DNA from: Euglena gracilis
Taxonomy: Eukaryota; Euglenida; Euglenophyceae; Euglenales
DNA: 64,000 nucleotides
Direction: 5' to 3'
Assembly (NCBI GenBank): GCA_039621445.1
Contig: CP154954.1
Span: 55,982,838-56,046,837, forward strand
Below are positions 1 to 48,016 of this stretch, piece after piece. The notes below the pieces were generated by a model. The model saw only the letters and a program-made list of their open reading frames with translations. It was not told the origin of the DNA and searched no databases. Numbering within the stretch: position 1 is the stretch's first letter; each line of letters begins with the position of its first letter. The position numbers were made by a program, and so were the translations under genes.

Positions 1-311
1 TTGTGTTGACTTTTTCCCCATGCTTCCGTTTCATTATTTGCGAAACAAACATCGGTGCAAACCAACAAGATAGGAGTAAGAAAAAATAATCTGTTCAAAC
101 CTTCAAAATTCAGCCACCAAAAAAAGGTTGGGGCTGTGAATTTGGGGACTGATACGAGTGTTATTAGGATAAAACCCTGGGCCTTGTGGGGCTGTGCTCC
201 TCCACCAAATCCACTGTTTGCCGTCCACATTAACAAAAGACACCGAAAGTCATTCATTGCCTGAATGGCTTCAGTTGTTCACAAAAAAATTGTTGTGCAA
301 CAGAATTTTTC

Positions 312-457
312 CCATTTTAGGCCATTTTAGGCCATTTTAGGCCATTTTAGGCCATTTTAGGCCATTTTAGGGACCCCCACCTATAGGGGGTCAAAAAGTC
401 ATTTTAGGCCATTTTAGGCCATTTTAGGCCATTTTAGGCCATTTTAGGCCATTTTAG
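312..457. repeat. 10-bp tandem repeat GCCATTTTAG in two blocks
   Basis: About six copies at 312-370 and six at 399-457 are separated by a near-palindrome, GGACCCCCACCTATAGGGGG. This may be the ends of one element. Confidence 0.85.
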
Positions 458-726
458 CTATAGGTGCTTGGTCCCGGGCTGGAGCTGGGCTGACCCAGGG
501 TGGAACCGGTGCCAAAAAATCAGAACTGCAAAAATGTCCCAAAAAACTGCGAATTATGCAAAAAAATCGGCTTTTTTTGGCCCAGCCGAGGCCGATCCAG
601 AAGAATTTCCTTCAAAAAAAAATTGCCGCAGGTTTTTATGTCCATCCCGCAACACCAGAGGGGGTGGGCTGTAGCACAACCCATCCACCGGGCACTGGCC
701 CGTTCCACCTGTCCACGGCATTGCTA

Positions 727-830
727 TCAGATTGGCCTCGGCCTTCAGAGGAGCACAACCTGAGCTGCGGTGGGTGATGGGCCAGTGCGCTTGCCACACA
801 CTGCCGGGGGTCGGCTGGGGGGCAGGCTTC
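727..830 (-). CDS. Conserved coding-like block 4 (gene 1 side)
   Basis: The frame HHPPQLRLCSSE pairs with HHPPRFRLCSAK at 50.79-50.82 kb, again with silent third-base changes. Upstream of HHPP the two copies differ by a one-base indel beside a CTG, consistent with an intron end there. The start and end are uncertain. Confidence 0.35.
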
Positions 831-1115
831 GTCCCTTCCGGCCGCTGCCGCCTCGCAATCGAGTTGGCCGGTCTCCCTGGCCCGGCCTGGCCCGAGCCCC
901 CAATAGCGCTGTATTCCTTTAGGGTTGCAGTGCGGGTAATTGTTGAAGGCGTACGCCTCTTTAAGCCAGCTCTGTATTGAAATGAGGGCACCTGCCGGGC
1001 TTTTCACAGCAAGGAAGGTTGCACCTCCTGGGGGGGGATTGAGTGCAACTGTGAGGCAGGGGGGAAGGCGTTTTCCACCTTTCAGGGTCGGAGAATCCTC
1101 CTCCCAGCGTCTAAG

Positions 1116-1116
<1 letters not shown>

Positions 1117-1157
<41 letters not shown>

Positions 1158-1206
1158 GCACACACACACACACACACACACGCACGCACACACATGCGCG
1201 CACACA
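1117..1206. repeat. (CA)n microsatellite, interrupted
   Basis: CA repeats with CTG, CG and TG interruptions. Confidence 0.9.
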
Positions 1207-1327
1207 CACAACAAACTGAATATCAAAGTTAGGACGACCCCTCCCGGAGGCACCCGGGTCAGACCCCCCCTCCCCCGGGACACAACCAAAGGTGGGCACT
1301 TGTCAAAGGCACTCAAACTCAAACTTG

Positions 1328-1334
1328 TCAAAAG

Positions 1335-1412
<78 letters not shown>

Positions 1413-3095
1413 GAATGGTGTGGATGGGAAGTGTGTGGTGCGGGAGTGTCGGAGGTGGAGGGGGCTGCTTTGTTTTCATTCCAGGAGGTGCTCTGGGTGG
1501 TGACGGCAGGGCGTCCCCCGCCTGGCCTCCGACACAGCGAAACCGGGGGTGCCGGCTCACTACGCTGCGTCATCACTGGCCCACCACCACGGCCCCCGGT
1601 GTCCTCCTGGAAGGAAAGCTGCCGCTGCTGCTGGCGCTGCTGCTGCTGCTGTTGCTGCTGTCGCTGCTGCTGCTGCTGCTGCTGCCTGCGGGAGCTGGTT
1701 TGGGTCGTTTTGTCAAGTTCGCGGCTTTGCCGGTCCCTTGGGGGGTGGGAGGCTCCTCTGGTGGTTGTTGAACCCTCCCCCCTCCCGCTGGGGCTGGGTT
1801 GCTGCTGCTGCCTTCGGCTGCGGCGGCTTTGGAGCACATCCCATTGGTTGGGGTGTGCGGGGATCGGAGGGGGGCCTGCCCGGCTTGCCCCACTCTCCCC
1901 CCTGGTGCTCCTTTGGTTGGCTGGGGGCACTGACTCCCCCCGAAAATGGCGTTCTTCGAAATTTTCCTTCATTTTTTGGAGTTCTCGGGTCAGTGCAGCG
2001 ATGGTCTCTGCCATTCGCTTCAGCTGCTTGTGCACGGCTGCCCCTCGCCTGCCGTACACAGGGGTCCACTCGGCACCCTCTTCCTCTCTTTGACCTTGGG
2101 TGCCCTGCACACTCTCAGGGCGGGAGGGTCTGAAAAATCTCATGGCGGCGGGGTTTTCTGTCTCCCCAGGGCGGTGCCCACGGGTCGCTTCCCTATTGGG
2201 TCGCCAAGGGGCTTGGGGCCGGGGTATATCCCGCTTTGCGAACTCCCCTGCGGAACGGGTTGGCGGGGCACAGGCACCACGCTGCCTGCCGCCCGCCTGG
2301 ACATTGTGCTGTCTCGCTCCGGGAGCGTGGGGCCCGGAGTGGTGGTTGGATGGCTGCCCTCGGGGGTTGCCTTCCGGGTTGTGGTGCCGAGGACCAGGGT
2401 GGTCGGCCTCCCCAATCCTGGCGCCTTCGTGCCAGTCGTGCGACTGGCGCTCCTGGGCAGTGCTGCTGGCCATGTGGCTGGCTGCTGCCTCGTCGAGCCA
2501 TTGCTGGATGGCCTCCCTCCGTTGTGGCCCGCAGCAGGCCCAGACTTGGCTTTGCAGCTCGTGGTCCCAGGAAAAGAATATTGCCTTCCCTCGGCCTGGC
2601 TGCCTGCGCCTCATTGCTGACTTCCATTCCTCGTACTTTTCCCTCCACTCTTTCGGCCACTCGCTCAAAGTGGTGTACTTCCGCTTCTTGGAGGGGGCTT
2701 GTGAGGACGAGTCATCGTCTTCTTGTTCTTCTTCTTCTTCGGTGAGGAATGCTTGTGGCGGCGGGGCAGGCAGCATGAGGCGATTGGCAGCCTCGATGGC
2801 TGGGATGGCTGGGGCCTCGATGAGGCCTGTGGGTGCCGGGCCGTTGATGAGTGCATTGACTTGCACGTTTTGCACCAGGGCTGGGGGTTGCCCCTGTTGG
2901 TGGGTGGGGAGGTAGATGGGAATGGGGACCCGTACCTCGACCGGCACTGGCACCCGAACCTCCACGGGCACCTGCACTGGGACCTGCACCAGGCGCTCCA
3001 CGATGCGATCCACGAAGACCGGCTCGCGGACTGGAACGGGCACCTGCCTCTCCACGATCACCGGTCGGTCCACCAGGACCACCCGCTCCTGGTAG

Positions 3096-3164
<69 letters not shown>

Positions 3165-3436
3165 GACAGGAAAGCCTGGCCGGGTCCACTCCAGCGGGCC
3201 ATCGGGACAGCGGCAGTGCGGGCAGATGTGTCAGGGGAGGGGCGGAGCCGAGTCCCCCCCTCCCCCGCAAGGGGGCGGTGGTTGCGGCGTGCAGCCCCTG
3301 TGCAACACACAGAGGAGCGGCACGGCCGGCGGTGGCCCCGGCTGAGAAGCGCAGTGCAGGGGAGGGGCACGGGGCTGTCGGCGTGGCACCGGCGGGACCC
3401 CGGGCCGGCCCCAAACCCATACCATGACCTGAACAA
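1328..3436 (-). CDS. Retroelement-like open frame (702 codons) with RIGEADHPGP motif
   Basis: The frame is uninterrupted through two (CT)n tracts (read as Arg-Glu repeats). Between them it encodes a Val/Pro-rich repeat (VERQVPVPVREPVF and similar), an acidic then basic segment (EEEEEQEDDDSSS, KKRKY), the motif RIGEADHPGP at about 2.39-2.43 kb, a predicted coiled coil (QLKRMAETIAALTRELQK) and polyglutamine from (GCT)n. GEAxxPGP motifs are familiar to me from retroelement frames of some protists, and the end resembles a 2A-type NPGP but with His for Asn. No reverse transcriptase is present. Start codon and activity are unknown. It could instead be a low-complexity cellular exon. Confidence 0.45.
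1334..1408. repeat. (CT)n tract left of the retroelement-like frame
   Basis: About 37 CT units. A similar tract lies on the other side at 3.10-3.16 kb. Confidence 0.95.
3099..3162. repeat. (CT)n tract right of the retroelement-like frame
   Basis: About 32 CT units in the same orientation and reading phase as the tract at 1.33-1.41 kb. Confidence 0.95.
3285..3359 (-). CDS. Conserved coding-like block 3 (gene 1 side)
   Basis: The frame LHCASQPGPPP followed by PLLCVLHRGC pairs with LHCASQPGPPP and LFSVHLHGC at 51.9-52.0 kb. Silent third-base changes support this minus-strand frame. It lies directly upstream (in minus-strand order) of the retroelement-like frame at 1.3-3.4 kb. Confidence 0.4.
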
Positions 3437-3959
3437 CTGACACGGCGGTGAGACCCGGCTGCCTCGGGATGGCCGCCGTCGACCGGGATGCTGGGACGCT
3501 CACATGTAATTGCAACAATTCTGCAGGCCAGCGGGAGGCTGCGTGAGCACCACTGTGCTCTGCCGCGCGGCCATCTGGACGAATCCCCCAGGGCCAATGT
3601 CTCTGGCATCACGCTGCAGAATAGGGACGCAGGTGGGACACGGAAGAGGAGAAACACTGGAGGGGCGGCCAGCACAAGGATGACGGTATGCGTCGGAGCG
3701 ACCACCTCCACACCTCTGGGGGCCGACAGAACTTGTTGCTGTCATTGGGGCACGTAAATGTGACCCCCCGTAAACGTAACACACAACAGGAACGTCACAG
3801 GAACTGTGAGTCCTGAAAAAATTTGTCAGGGTGCCGGCCAGCATTGGATGTTGTGAGGGTCCATGTTATGGCTGACTTGACAGAGAAGCATTTGCCAGGC
3901 CAGGAAGTTGCCAGTCCAACTTGGCATGCTAGAAAGATGTGGCCCAGGGCCAGACATTC

Positions 3960-4740
3960 ATTTAGTGTGGTTCACAAAAGACGTGTGAACCACAAAAAAA
4001 TTATTGGTGTCCACAGGTAAACCGTAAAAAAATTTTGGTGTCCACAAAAAATTTCGTTGCCCACAAAACTTGATTGAGGATCGAAAAAAAAAAATTCGGG
4101 CAAAAAAGTTTTCGAATTTTTTTCGAATTTTTTTCGAATATTTTTTGACCTTTTTAACCCAGGAATGGCCTAAAACGGCTATCAAAACAGGCCAAAACTG
4201 CACAAAATGGCCCAAATTGGCCGAAAAATGGCAGTAACTCGGGCAGGGCGGGGAGTTGCAGGGAAATGCAGGGAAATCAAAATACCCTTAGATAGGGCTT
4301 CAAAGGGCTTCAATTCAGGTCGGCGGACGTTTCTTTTGACTCCCCACCACTTTCGAGAAATTTTAGAAAAATTGATTTTTTTTTACCTGAAAAAAGGGCC
4401 GAAAACAGCTAAATCGCGAGTCTCCCGCGCTGTTTTGGGCCGTAAATCGGCCATATATCGGGCAAAGTGGGGAGTTGCGGGGAAATCAAATTACCATTAA
4501 ATAGGGCATTGTAAGGGCCGGGCATTTCCTTTGATTTTGCTTCGTTTTCATTTGGGCAAACATGTTCAAAGAAGCTTGCTTCATTGCTGTTGAGGAGAAA
4601 AACGATGATGCAAATGTCAGCAGGCGGTGGAAAAAATTTTGGTATCCACATGTGAACCACAAATATTTTCTTGGTGTCCCCAGGTGAACCATAAAGATTT
4701 TTTGGTGTCCACAGTGAACCGCAAAATGGCAACCTTGGTG
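3960..4740. repeat. Region with repeated GGTGTCCAC/GTGAACC motifs at both ends
   Basis: GTGAACCACAAA and TTGGTGTCCACA units occur at 3.97-4.06 kb and again at 4.64-4.74 kb around a core of AAAATGGCC texture. It is possibly one element with subterminal repeats. No coding signal is seen. Confidence 0.4.
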
Positions 4741-7700
4741 TACCGCACTGAATGATGTTTGCCTGGGGCTGTCCCCTCAAGCACCTACAGTGACGTGGCC
4801 TAAAATGGCCAAAAAGGCCCAAAAAGACCCAAAAATGAAGAAAAAATTTCGGCCGTATTGTACTCTGCAACAGATGTTAATACTACATGTGCATTCAATC
4901 GCCTAAATTGACTTTGACCTCCTTAGAGTGAAAATGCATTGAAAAATGGCTAAAAGGGCCAAAAATGGCTCAAAGACCCAGAATCCACGGATTAGAAAGC
5001 TGTGAATATATTTGGCTGTTAAATCTGAGACTGTACAACTCCTCTTTTGAATTGTTCTTCAAGGGATTAAATTTTTTATTTCGTTGCTCAGTACCAAAAA
5101 TTGTGGGCTTCAGGTGACTGGTTTGTCAATCCAGGGCATGCAGTTGTGTTTTCTGGTGCCCCCCCCCCCGGGAAACTGCCATGCCCAAGAACCCACTTTC
5201 ATGGTCCCGCCCGGAGAATGCATCTTAAGGGAAAGTCAATGAAAAATGAGCCTGACTTGGCTGGCATCAGGGACCCTGACAGGGAACTGTGAGGGTGCCG
5301 CCCGGGAAACTGTCAGGGTCACTGGCACCGGTCAACCTGTGAAGGGTAGGTTGTCAGGTTCCCGGTATCGGCAAATCTTTCAAGTGACAGTTTCTGGGGG
5401 GGGGTAATTAATGGGTATTCCAGGAGGGAGAAAAAATGCACCATGCAGTTTTGAATTTATTTTTGCAGTTTTCACATTTTGGGATTTTTGCAGGTTTTTT
5501 GCAGTTTTTGCAGTTGTTCCTAAAAAAACCGCAGATGTGCCGTTTTTTTTTTTGCAGTTCTTGGAGATTCTTTTTTTGCAGTTTTTTTTGCAGATGTTGG
5601 AAAACAAAAAAAATGTGTGTGTTTACAAGGAGTGCTGCACCAGCTTGCTCTTAAATGGCTGCAATCCTCATTTCTCTTCACCATTTTCTTTCGAATGTGC
5701 ATTTCTTATCTCTGATTTTTGTGGAGGTGTGAATATGAATGCCAATCTAAAAAAAAACTTCTTTTGAGTGAGCTATTCTCGTCCCCCTGTACGATGGTGA
5801 GGGATGGTCAGTTGTTGTCGTATTTCATTGCCTGTTATTTTATTTTCATCCTCCCACATGAAGTGTGCATGAGGGTTTCCTCAAGGATGGATGGGATCCT
5901 GGCTAATCCTCGATTCCCGACCCACCTCAACAGATTCCGAAGATGACTTGGAGTGGTCCATGAGGGCAACATCCACCAGGCAGGGAAGCACGGACCACAT
6001 GACATACTTGGCACTACTCTCAAGCATGGTTTCTCCTGCACTTTTATCGCAAGACAAATTATGCATTTGTCGCCAACCACTGCCTGAGCCAAGGTCTTTA
6101 CTGTTTGATGCCGCTGGTTGTAGCTTTCTCATTCCTGACACATAGCATGCTTTCTAGGTTCCTGTCCGGCAATTCTGTTGCCCAATGTCATACTGACCAA
6201 GGTCACCGGAACAAGTTAGCTTGAAGTATAGGATTTGAGCCCCATTGGATGGCCCTGCCTCCTCGTCCTCCCATCTCCGCTGTTTTGAATGGCTGCGCAC
6301 CGCCCTGACATGCGAGTCGTCAAAGCGCTCAAATTGCACTTATTTGCTTTCACTACACCTTTTGTGCTTTGGCTTTGTTTTGTTGTGACATAAGGGGTTG
6401 TGACATAAGAAGGGTTGCCGTCAATGCTCATCCCCTGTCGACATGTGAGGGATGCTTGCATCAAGTCGGTGACCAAAAGCTGCTGCTAACCCATACACTG
6501 GTTTTGTTACTGCCGGCTGACGATGTTTTTGCAATTGTTGACACCCGAAAGAAGGCAACTCTTGTTGTTGCTTAGTTAAGAAGCAGCAATACCTAAACAA
6601 TAAATAACCATCATTACAATTATAAAACCAGCAGCTGCCAAACCAGTAGCAATGGTTCACTGGATTGTCGCTTCCGCCACCAATTTAAGCATGAGATTCC
6701 TTACCCGCCCCCCCCCCCCGGGCAATTGTCGCGTGACAAATTGGGCAGCACGGAGGGGGGTGACAATTTCCCGGGGTGACAATTTGGCCGGCACAGAGGG
6801 GGGTGACAATTGCCCGGGGGCGTCAATTGCCCGGGGGCGCCAATTGCCCACCCATGTAAGCCGCATTTAAACCAAATGACCAAGAACACCATCTGAAACA
6901 CAAATGAACACAAGAAAAATGCAGCTATGGTCGTGATATTGTGAGCGTTTAATGTGCGAAAGTTCTCAGCACGTTGTAGCGAAATAGAAGATTAATCGAG
7001 TCATGTCGGCAAAAAGAAAGTTCACAGTGCAATACTGCAAATGGGGGTGACAAATTGGGCAGCACGGAAGGGGGTGACAATTTCCCGGGGTGACAAATTA
7101 GCCAGCACAGCCAGAGGTGACAATTGCCCGGGGGCGTCAATTGCCTGGGGGGTTCAACTGCCCGGGGGGGGGGGGGGGGGCGCGGGTATGCAAACGCTTA
7201 TTGAATAGAGAAAACACCTGGAATTGGAAGTTTTGTTGTGACCATTCCACGTTTCAACGAGGACATGTCTGATTTTCTTAGAGAACTAAAGGGTTCTATG
7301 CATTTCAGGAGTGCATAGATCATTCCAAAAATACTAATCAGCGATGCCATTTAGAAGGCAACACAAGACGTGGATGAGATTTTTCAATTGTATCAAAATT
7401 TTTCTCGATTATTGCATTCCATTCTTCCAATTTAAGGTCTTTTGGGTTAGTAATTGAAGGAAGGCAAGCCGATCAATAGTTTCCCTACCGTGTCAGCTTC
7501 GGAATTTTGCAAAAATGCCCAAATATTCAATTGGAGCCATTTGGTGGGCAAAGTGGGCGGGTGCATCTTCCATGGGGTTGAGATCCTGCTTGGAAGAGCC
7601 CTGCTTGTCAAAGGGAGGAGGGGCAATGATGGTGTGTATTGTTGCGGCCTTTGGGGGGCAAACAATTTTCGGAGGTTTCCGCAAAAACAAACAAAAATAA

Positions 7701-7861
7701 AGACGTGCAGACGTTGCACGTTGAAAAAATGACCCCCCCCCTCCAGGTCTAAATATTTTCTGGAAAAATAAACGCTGGCCGCCAAGCCACATTGCTAGGA
7801 CAGCAAGGGCCCGGGCCAGAGCCACCGAGGGGGCTAATCAGGAGCAGTCGGCTGCCGCGAA
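4741..7861. other. No gene recognised (spacer or intron, gene 1 3' side)
   Basis: Simple AAATGGCC and TTTTGCAGTTT texture with family E copy 1. Reading frames are short and uncorroborated. If blocks 2 and 3 are exons of one gene, this is an intron. Confidence 0.5.
6704..7186. mobile_element. TA-flanked element with poly-C/poly-G ends, family E copy 1
   Basis: The ends are CCCGCCCCCCCC and GGGGGGCGCGGG, each next to TA. Inside are repeats of GGGTGACAA and CAATTGCCCGGGGGCGTC and a unique core (TGCAGCTATGGTCGTGATATT). The core and end repeats recur at 48.2-48.8 kb. Confidence 0.65.
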
Positions 7862-7899
7862 CCTGCAGCACGCTGCCACTGCATGGCGAGCGTGCCGCG
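7862..7899 (-). CDS. Conserved coding-like block 2 (gene 1 side)
   Basis: The frame RGTLAMQWQRAA pairs with RGTLAMPWQRAK at 54.14-54.18 kb. CTG followed by five bases precedes it, as at the 3' end of a nonconventional intron. Same interpretation and same doubts as block 1. Confidence 0.4.
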
Positions 7900-8259
7900 C
7901 GATCCAGTGTCCGGGCGTGGACACTGTGCGGGGGCCGTCTGGGCTGGGCTGGGAGGACTGGGTCGTCCGTCTGTTTGTCTGGGTCCCATCAAATCCACAG
8001 CCAGTGGTCGAAATGCAGTGAAGAATACCAAACGAATGCAGAGATTTCAGAATACGATTTCCACACAGGGAATTAAACTTCATTGGGCAGCAATGGAAAC
8101 CGAATTTTTCACTGAACACCTGGGTTCTCCAAAATAGTCATACGTCGAGAATCGGCCATGCGTCAGATCCCCCGACAGCCCTACACAGCACGGCAGCAAC
8201 GCAGAGGGGGTTTGGGTAGGAAACAAGCCGCTGGATGCGCCCAATGCACTGGGGGGGGG

Positions 8260-8296
8260 GACAGGACACACAGCGTGCCACAGTGCTCTGGCACGA
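8260..8296 (-). CDS. Conserved coding-like block 1 (gene 1 side)
   Basis: The frame RARALWHAVCPV pairs with RARTLRHAVCPV at 54.61-54.64 kb. Third-position changes (GCT/GCC, CCT/CCC, GTC/GTG) dominate, as expected for an exon. It may be a further 3' exon of gene 1 or belong to another duplicated gene. Boundaries are not resolved. Confidence 0.4.
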
Positions 8297-9868
8297 CAGG
8301 AAACTGACGAGAGGGCGGGGACCCGCCAGTGAGGGCACAAGACAAACACAGCCCACAACATACGCAGAACAGGACTGGGGTGGAAACGTAAAACGAAGAG
8401 AAAGGTCGGCACCAGACAAAGGTGACCCTCGCAGACAGGCCACACAAATTGTGGAGCCAGCCTCCTTCACCCACAATACAAGGGTGAACAAAAATTACTC
8501 AGTCAAAATTTTGCTAGAATGCCTAAAGTCTACCCCTTTTTACAATTTGCTCCAATGCAATTTTCGACCAGTGTCAGTTCTCCACCCCTTTGCTGTGAAA
8601 CCTCAGCCCAAAGCGACAGAAAAGGGCTGCAAAATGAAAATGAAAATGAAAATGACTCACCAGAAAATGATGACCAAAAATGCAAACATTGATCCTTGAT
8701 GGCTTTTCAAAGCAAAACAGCCTGAATTTTTTCAGTTTGCTCAATGAAAAGCAAATGCAAACCACAAAATAGTGCTATGAAATGGTTGCAAACCAAGTTT
8801 TACCAAAAAAATTCCAAACTTAAAAATATACCTCATTTTTTACCATAATTTTTACTGTATTTTTTGTCAACTGTGATTTGTGTCACCCTGTTAATCTCCT
8901 CACTTGAGGTGGAACCTTACCAGCAGATGCATGTGAAACATTCCCCTCCATATCACAACTCAACCGTGAGAGGCCCAGTGGAAAAAATACCCGCTGGTAG
9001 GCGACACCGGTGGGTGGCCCAGGGCTGGGGATACCTCCATCCGCCCCCAGCCATTGTTGCGTGACAAAATGACAAACACGTGACAAACACAAAGGGGGTG
9101 GCAAGTGTCCATCTGCTGTTCCAGACCTCCCAGGGGGACTCATCAGAGAGCGATCGAGTGTTGCTATTTCTCCAAGTGAGCAGGAGGGTATGAGCCCCCC
9201 CCCACACATTGAAGCCCTCCCCAAATAAAAAAGTCCCCTCAGGGAGTTTGGCTGCCGAAATATAACGCCCGTACCAGCAAAAAGCCACCAAGGCTGCCAT
9301 TCAGGGGGAAAAGCGGGCAAAAAAATCAGGGTGAAAAATGGGTCAACCAATTCTTCAAAATAAATCCTCCATTTTGGGCAAAATTTGTGCTTTTCTGGTG
9401 AACCTAGGAAGTGCACAGGAAAAATCTTGTTATAAAATTGTTATTTGACGACGTTTGAAGGCCGTAAACGGTTACAGAGACCACACAAAAAGTTTGATCC
9501 CTCCAAATATAAAGTGCCCCTGGGGGTCAAATAAAAACGCCAGGGTTGTTGCATTTGGGGATTATCAGTACAGGGTTGAGTTCCCAGGTGGCCCTTGACG
9601 TGAAAAGTGAAGGTGGTTGCTCAGAGAAACACCGTCCCTTGCAGACTGCCCTGCTGGTTCCGAAGCAGCAATGAGAGTCAAAGAACAGTGGGAAGGGAAG
9701 AGAACCTCATTCTTCAACCGTGAGCCCAATCCCGGTGGCAGGCTGCTTTCTCAGGCCTCTGTCTGTCTGGGTCTTGGCTGAGTTGGCTGAGAACCCATCC
9801 ATTTCGGGACGTTGCCAAGGAGTGTTGCAGAACGGATGGGGCACCGTGCCGCAGGTTCAAACGGGGCC

Positions 9869-45698
<35,830 letters not shown>

Positions 45699-45730
45699 TT
45701 CGCTGACGATGGACAGTGGGGAAAGAATAG

Positions 45731-45733
45731 CCT
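45731..45733 (-). promoter_or_regulatory. Candidate spliced-leader (or cis) splice acceptor before gene 1
   Basis: An AG preceded by a mildly pyrimidine-rich stretch lies 33 nt upstream of the proposed start codon. Euglenid mRNAs commonly receive a trans-spliced leader at such an AG. The reading frame stays open from this AG into the start codon, so an upstream coding exon joined in cis cannot be excluded. Confidence 0.35.
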
Positions 45734-46963
45734 GCAAATTGGAGACAACGGCAGAAACAAGAGTACATGAGCTTGTGAACATTTTTGTCGACCCAAACCC
45801 TGAATTTCGCATTTTGAAATATGGAAAAGTTGTACTGTACAATTTTGTCCCTGCACGATTTTCAAGGAAAAACAGGTGCGCACACCACCATCATCACATT
45901 TCTGGGTTGTACAGTGAAGGGAGGGCAAGGCAACTTGATTGCATTTGACCAATATTTGCATCAATAAATTTGGCTATGTAATGCCGAAAAATGCAACTTT
46001 TAGCCCAAATTGGCCATCTTACCAGTTTGCCCTGCATTTTTTGGACCCCAAAACTAACCCCCAGCCCCCCCCCCCCACAGGTCAAAAAAAAAACTGTTGC
46101 CATGACCCAGTGTGTCGTTGGCCCTCCCCCGAGTTCAATGGCATATCACTGGAGCATCGTTGTGTATCGTGGAGGAAAGCCAGAATCCGGGGGAATTACA
46201 ATGGAGAAACAAAAAATTACTGAGCTAACATCGTGGGAAAGCACTTAATTGTGAGAAAATCCGAGTAACAAGGAGGCAATGGCCACGGATGCGATGCGGT
46301 CCATTGTCTATGGGGAGGGAATAGTGTGTTGCAGAGGAGCGGTGCGGTCTGGAATACAAAACAAACACTACAAACTGCCAGGCATTGAAACTTTTACAAT
46401 CAAATACTTTTCCATGATATTCATTTTCCCCGTAATTTTCAATCATGAGTATCTTGCTCATTGTATTTGTAAACAATTTATTTACTTATTTACTGCATTT
46501 GTTAATAAGCACAAAATACATCAAGGATCATGATCTGGTTGATGATCAAAGAAATGCAGACGACGGAGAGGGTTTTTTTGCTGTTCATTTCAAACTTATG
46601 TTTTGAACGGTGAAATTTTAACAGGAACTTGCCTTAAAACTGTCTGTGATGCAGTTGTGCACCTGCTCATGAGCATGCATACTCATGAGCACCCATCTCC
46701 ATCGGACGAGGTTTTTGTGCGACTTTTTTGAAAATTAAAGAGCACAATAAAAAACGTTATGAATGTGTTTCAGTTTTCACGTGTTGTGTTGATGTGACAT
46801 AATGTTGCTGAAGCTTTGCTTTTGGCCCTGCTGGGGCAAAACGAGGGGTGATGATGGAATCTGGAGACCTTTGTCAGAACTGTGCTGGAAGGAGAGGGGG
46901 GGGAGCCCAATTTTCCTGATCATGAGCAAGCTGTGGGGATCAGAAAGGTGTCGGGGTTGGCAC

Positions 46964-47326
46964 CAGGCTTTTGCTTAAGGACCCCGGGGGGGGGGGGTAC
47001 TGGCTAGCCAATCGGCTAGACACTGGAAAAAATGGACCAGCTAGACCCCCCCTCCCGGGGGGGGGGGGGAGGGGGTCCGGGGTCCCCCCAACTGGAAAAA
47101 AAAATTCCTCCGGCGCTATGCGCCGAGGTGGAAATGAGGTTTTTAATAAGTTTTTGGCTGATTTTGTTCCAAAAATCCCCAAAAAAATTCTGGCGCTTTG
47201 CGCCGGTCACTGGAAAAAAAATTTCCACTAGCTAGCCCTGCTAGAAATCCCACTAGCCAAATTTGGACTACTGCAGTCCAGCCCCCCCCCCCCGGGGGGT
47301 ACTGCAATCCCTTAAGCAGAAGCCTG
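46964..47326 (+). mobile_element. hAT-like MITE, copy B (perfect 8-bp TSD)
   Basis: This 363-bp copy has ends CAGGCTTTTGCTTAAGG and CCTTAAGCAGAAGCCTG flanked by GTTGGCAC on both sides. The interior matches copy A (ACTGGCTAGCC, GAGGTGGAAATGAGG, TTTTTGGCTGATTT). It lies upstream of gene 1. Confidence 0.88.
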
Positions 47327-47359
47327 GTTGGCACGCAATGAACCAAAGAAGCTGAAGGA

Positions 47360-48016
47360 ATGATTGCACTGCTTTGGGCAAGCGAATTGACGGGGGCGAC
47401 TTCCATTCAGCATGCAACGGGACATGTGCACACAACTGGTTGCGTAGAGGAGGCAGCCCAAGGTTGTGGTGTGGTGGGACTGCCAGGGAGACAGGGCATG
47501 CCCAACAACGGACGTCCCGATGGGCACTGTGGGCTGAGTTTGCAGCAAATCGCAGACAACCTTGCCAACCTGGAGCTGCTGCTTTCGGCAGGCGGCCCCG
47601 AAGAGGCCGCCAGGAGGACGGGTCGAGTTTGTTGCAACGCGCGAGGGAAGGCAGGGGGACTGCGGAGGGTAGCTCGAAATTCCGAAATTCAGCCGACAGC
47701 CACCATCGGCACACAGCCGATGGTGGGCTCAGGACAGGCATTGCCAGTGGCCACCTTTACCCCCCAAGCCCAAGCCCAAGCCCTCAAGCGCCCTGCGCCT
47801 TTAACCTGCGATGGGAAAAATCCACGTTGTGGAGAAATGTCGGCACCCAGATGGGATTTCGAGGCCGGGGGCAGACTGCAATACTGCCAAGATGTTGAGG
47901 GCCATTGCAAACTAAGTGGCCGGGAAGTGGGAGAGGGAGGCCTCTTTCTAGCCAATTCAAGCAGTGTCACAGGGAAAAAAATGTTGGCAGAAAGTTTTAC
48001 TATTGACCAAAAATGA
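47360..48016 (+). CDS. Weak candidate frame upstream of gene 1
   Basis: A 218-codon plus-strand frame contains LSLQQIADNLANLELLLS and AGGPEEAARRTGR, which look protein-like. It has no paralog in the window, no recognised family and no splice support. Treat as doubtful. Confidence 0.2.
   Translation: MIALLWASELTGATSIQHATGHVHTTGCVEEAAQGCGVVGLPGRQGMPNNGRPDGHCGLSLQQIADNLANLELLLSAGGPEEAARRTGRVCCNARGKAGGLRRVARNSEIQPTATIGTQPMVGSGQALPVATFTPQAQAQALKRPAPLTCDGKNPRCGEMSAPRWDFEAGGRLQYCQDVEGHCKLSGREVGEGGLFLANSSSVTGKKMLAESFTIDQK

Noticed and set aside
2385-2430. Functional 2A ribosome-skipping site
   Set aside because: The motif ends DHPGP rather than NPGP; the Asn is normally essential, so skipping is unlikely.
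46250-46304. MDRIASVAIASLLLG as an alternative signal-peptide exon upstream of gene 1
   Set aside because: It looks like a signal peptide but no donor joins it in frame to the exon at 45.7 kb, which already has its own signal peptide. Kept only as a possibility.
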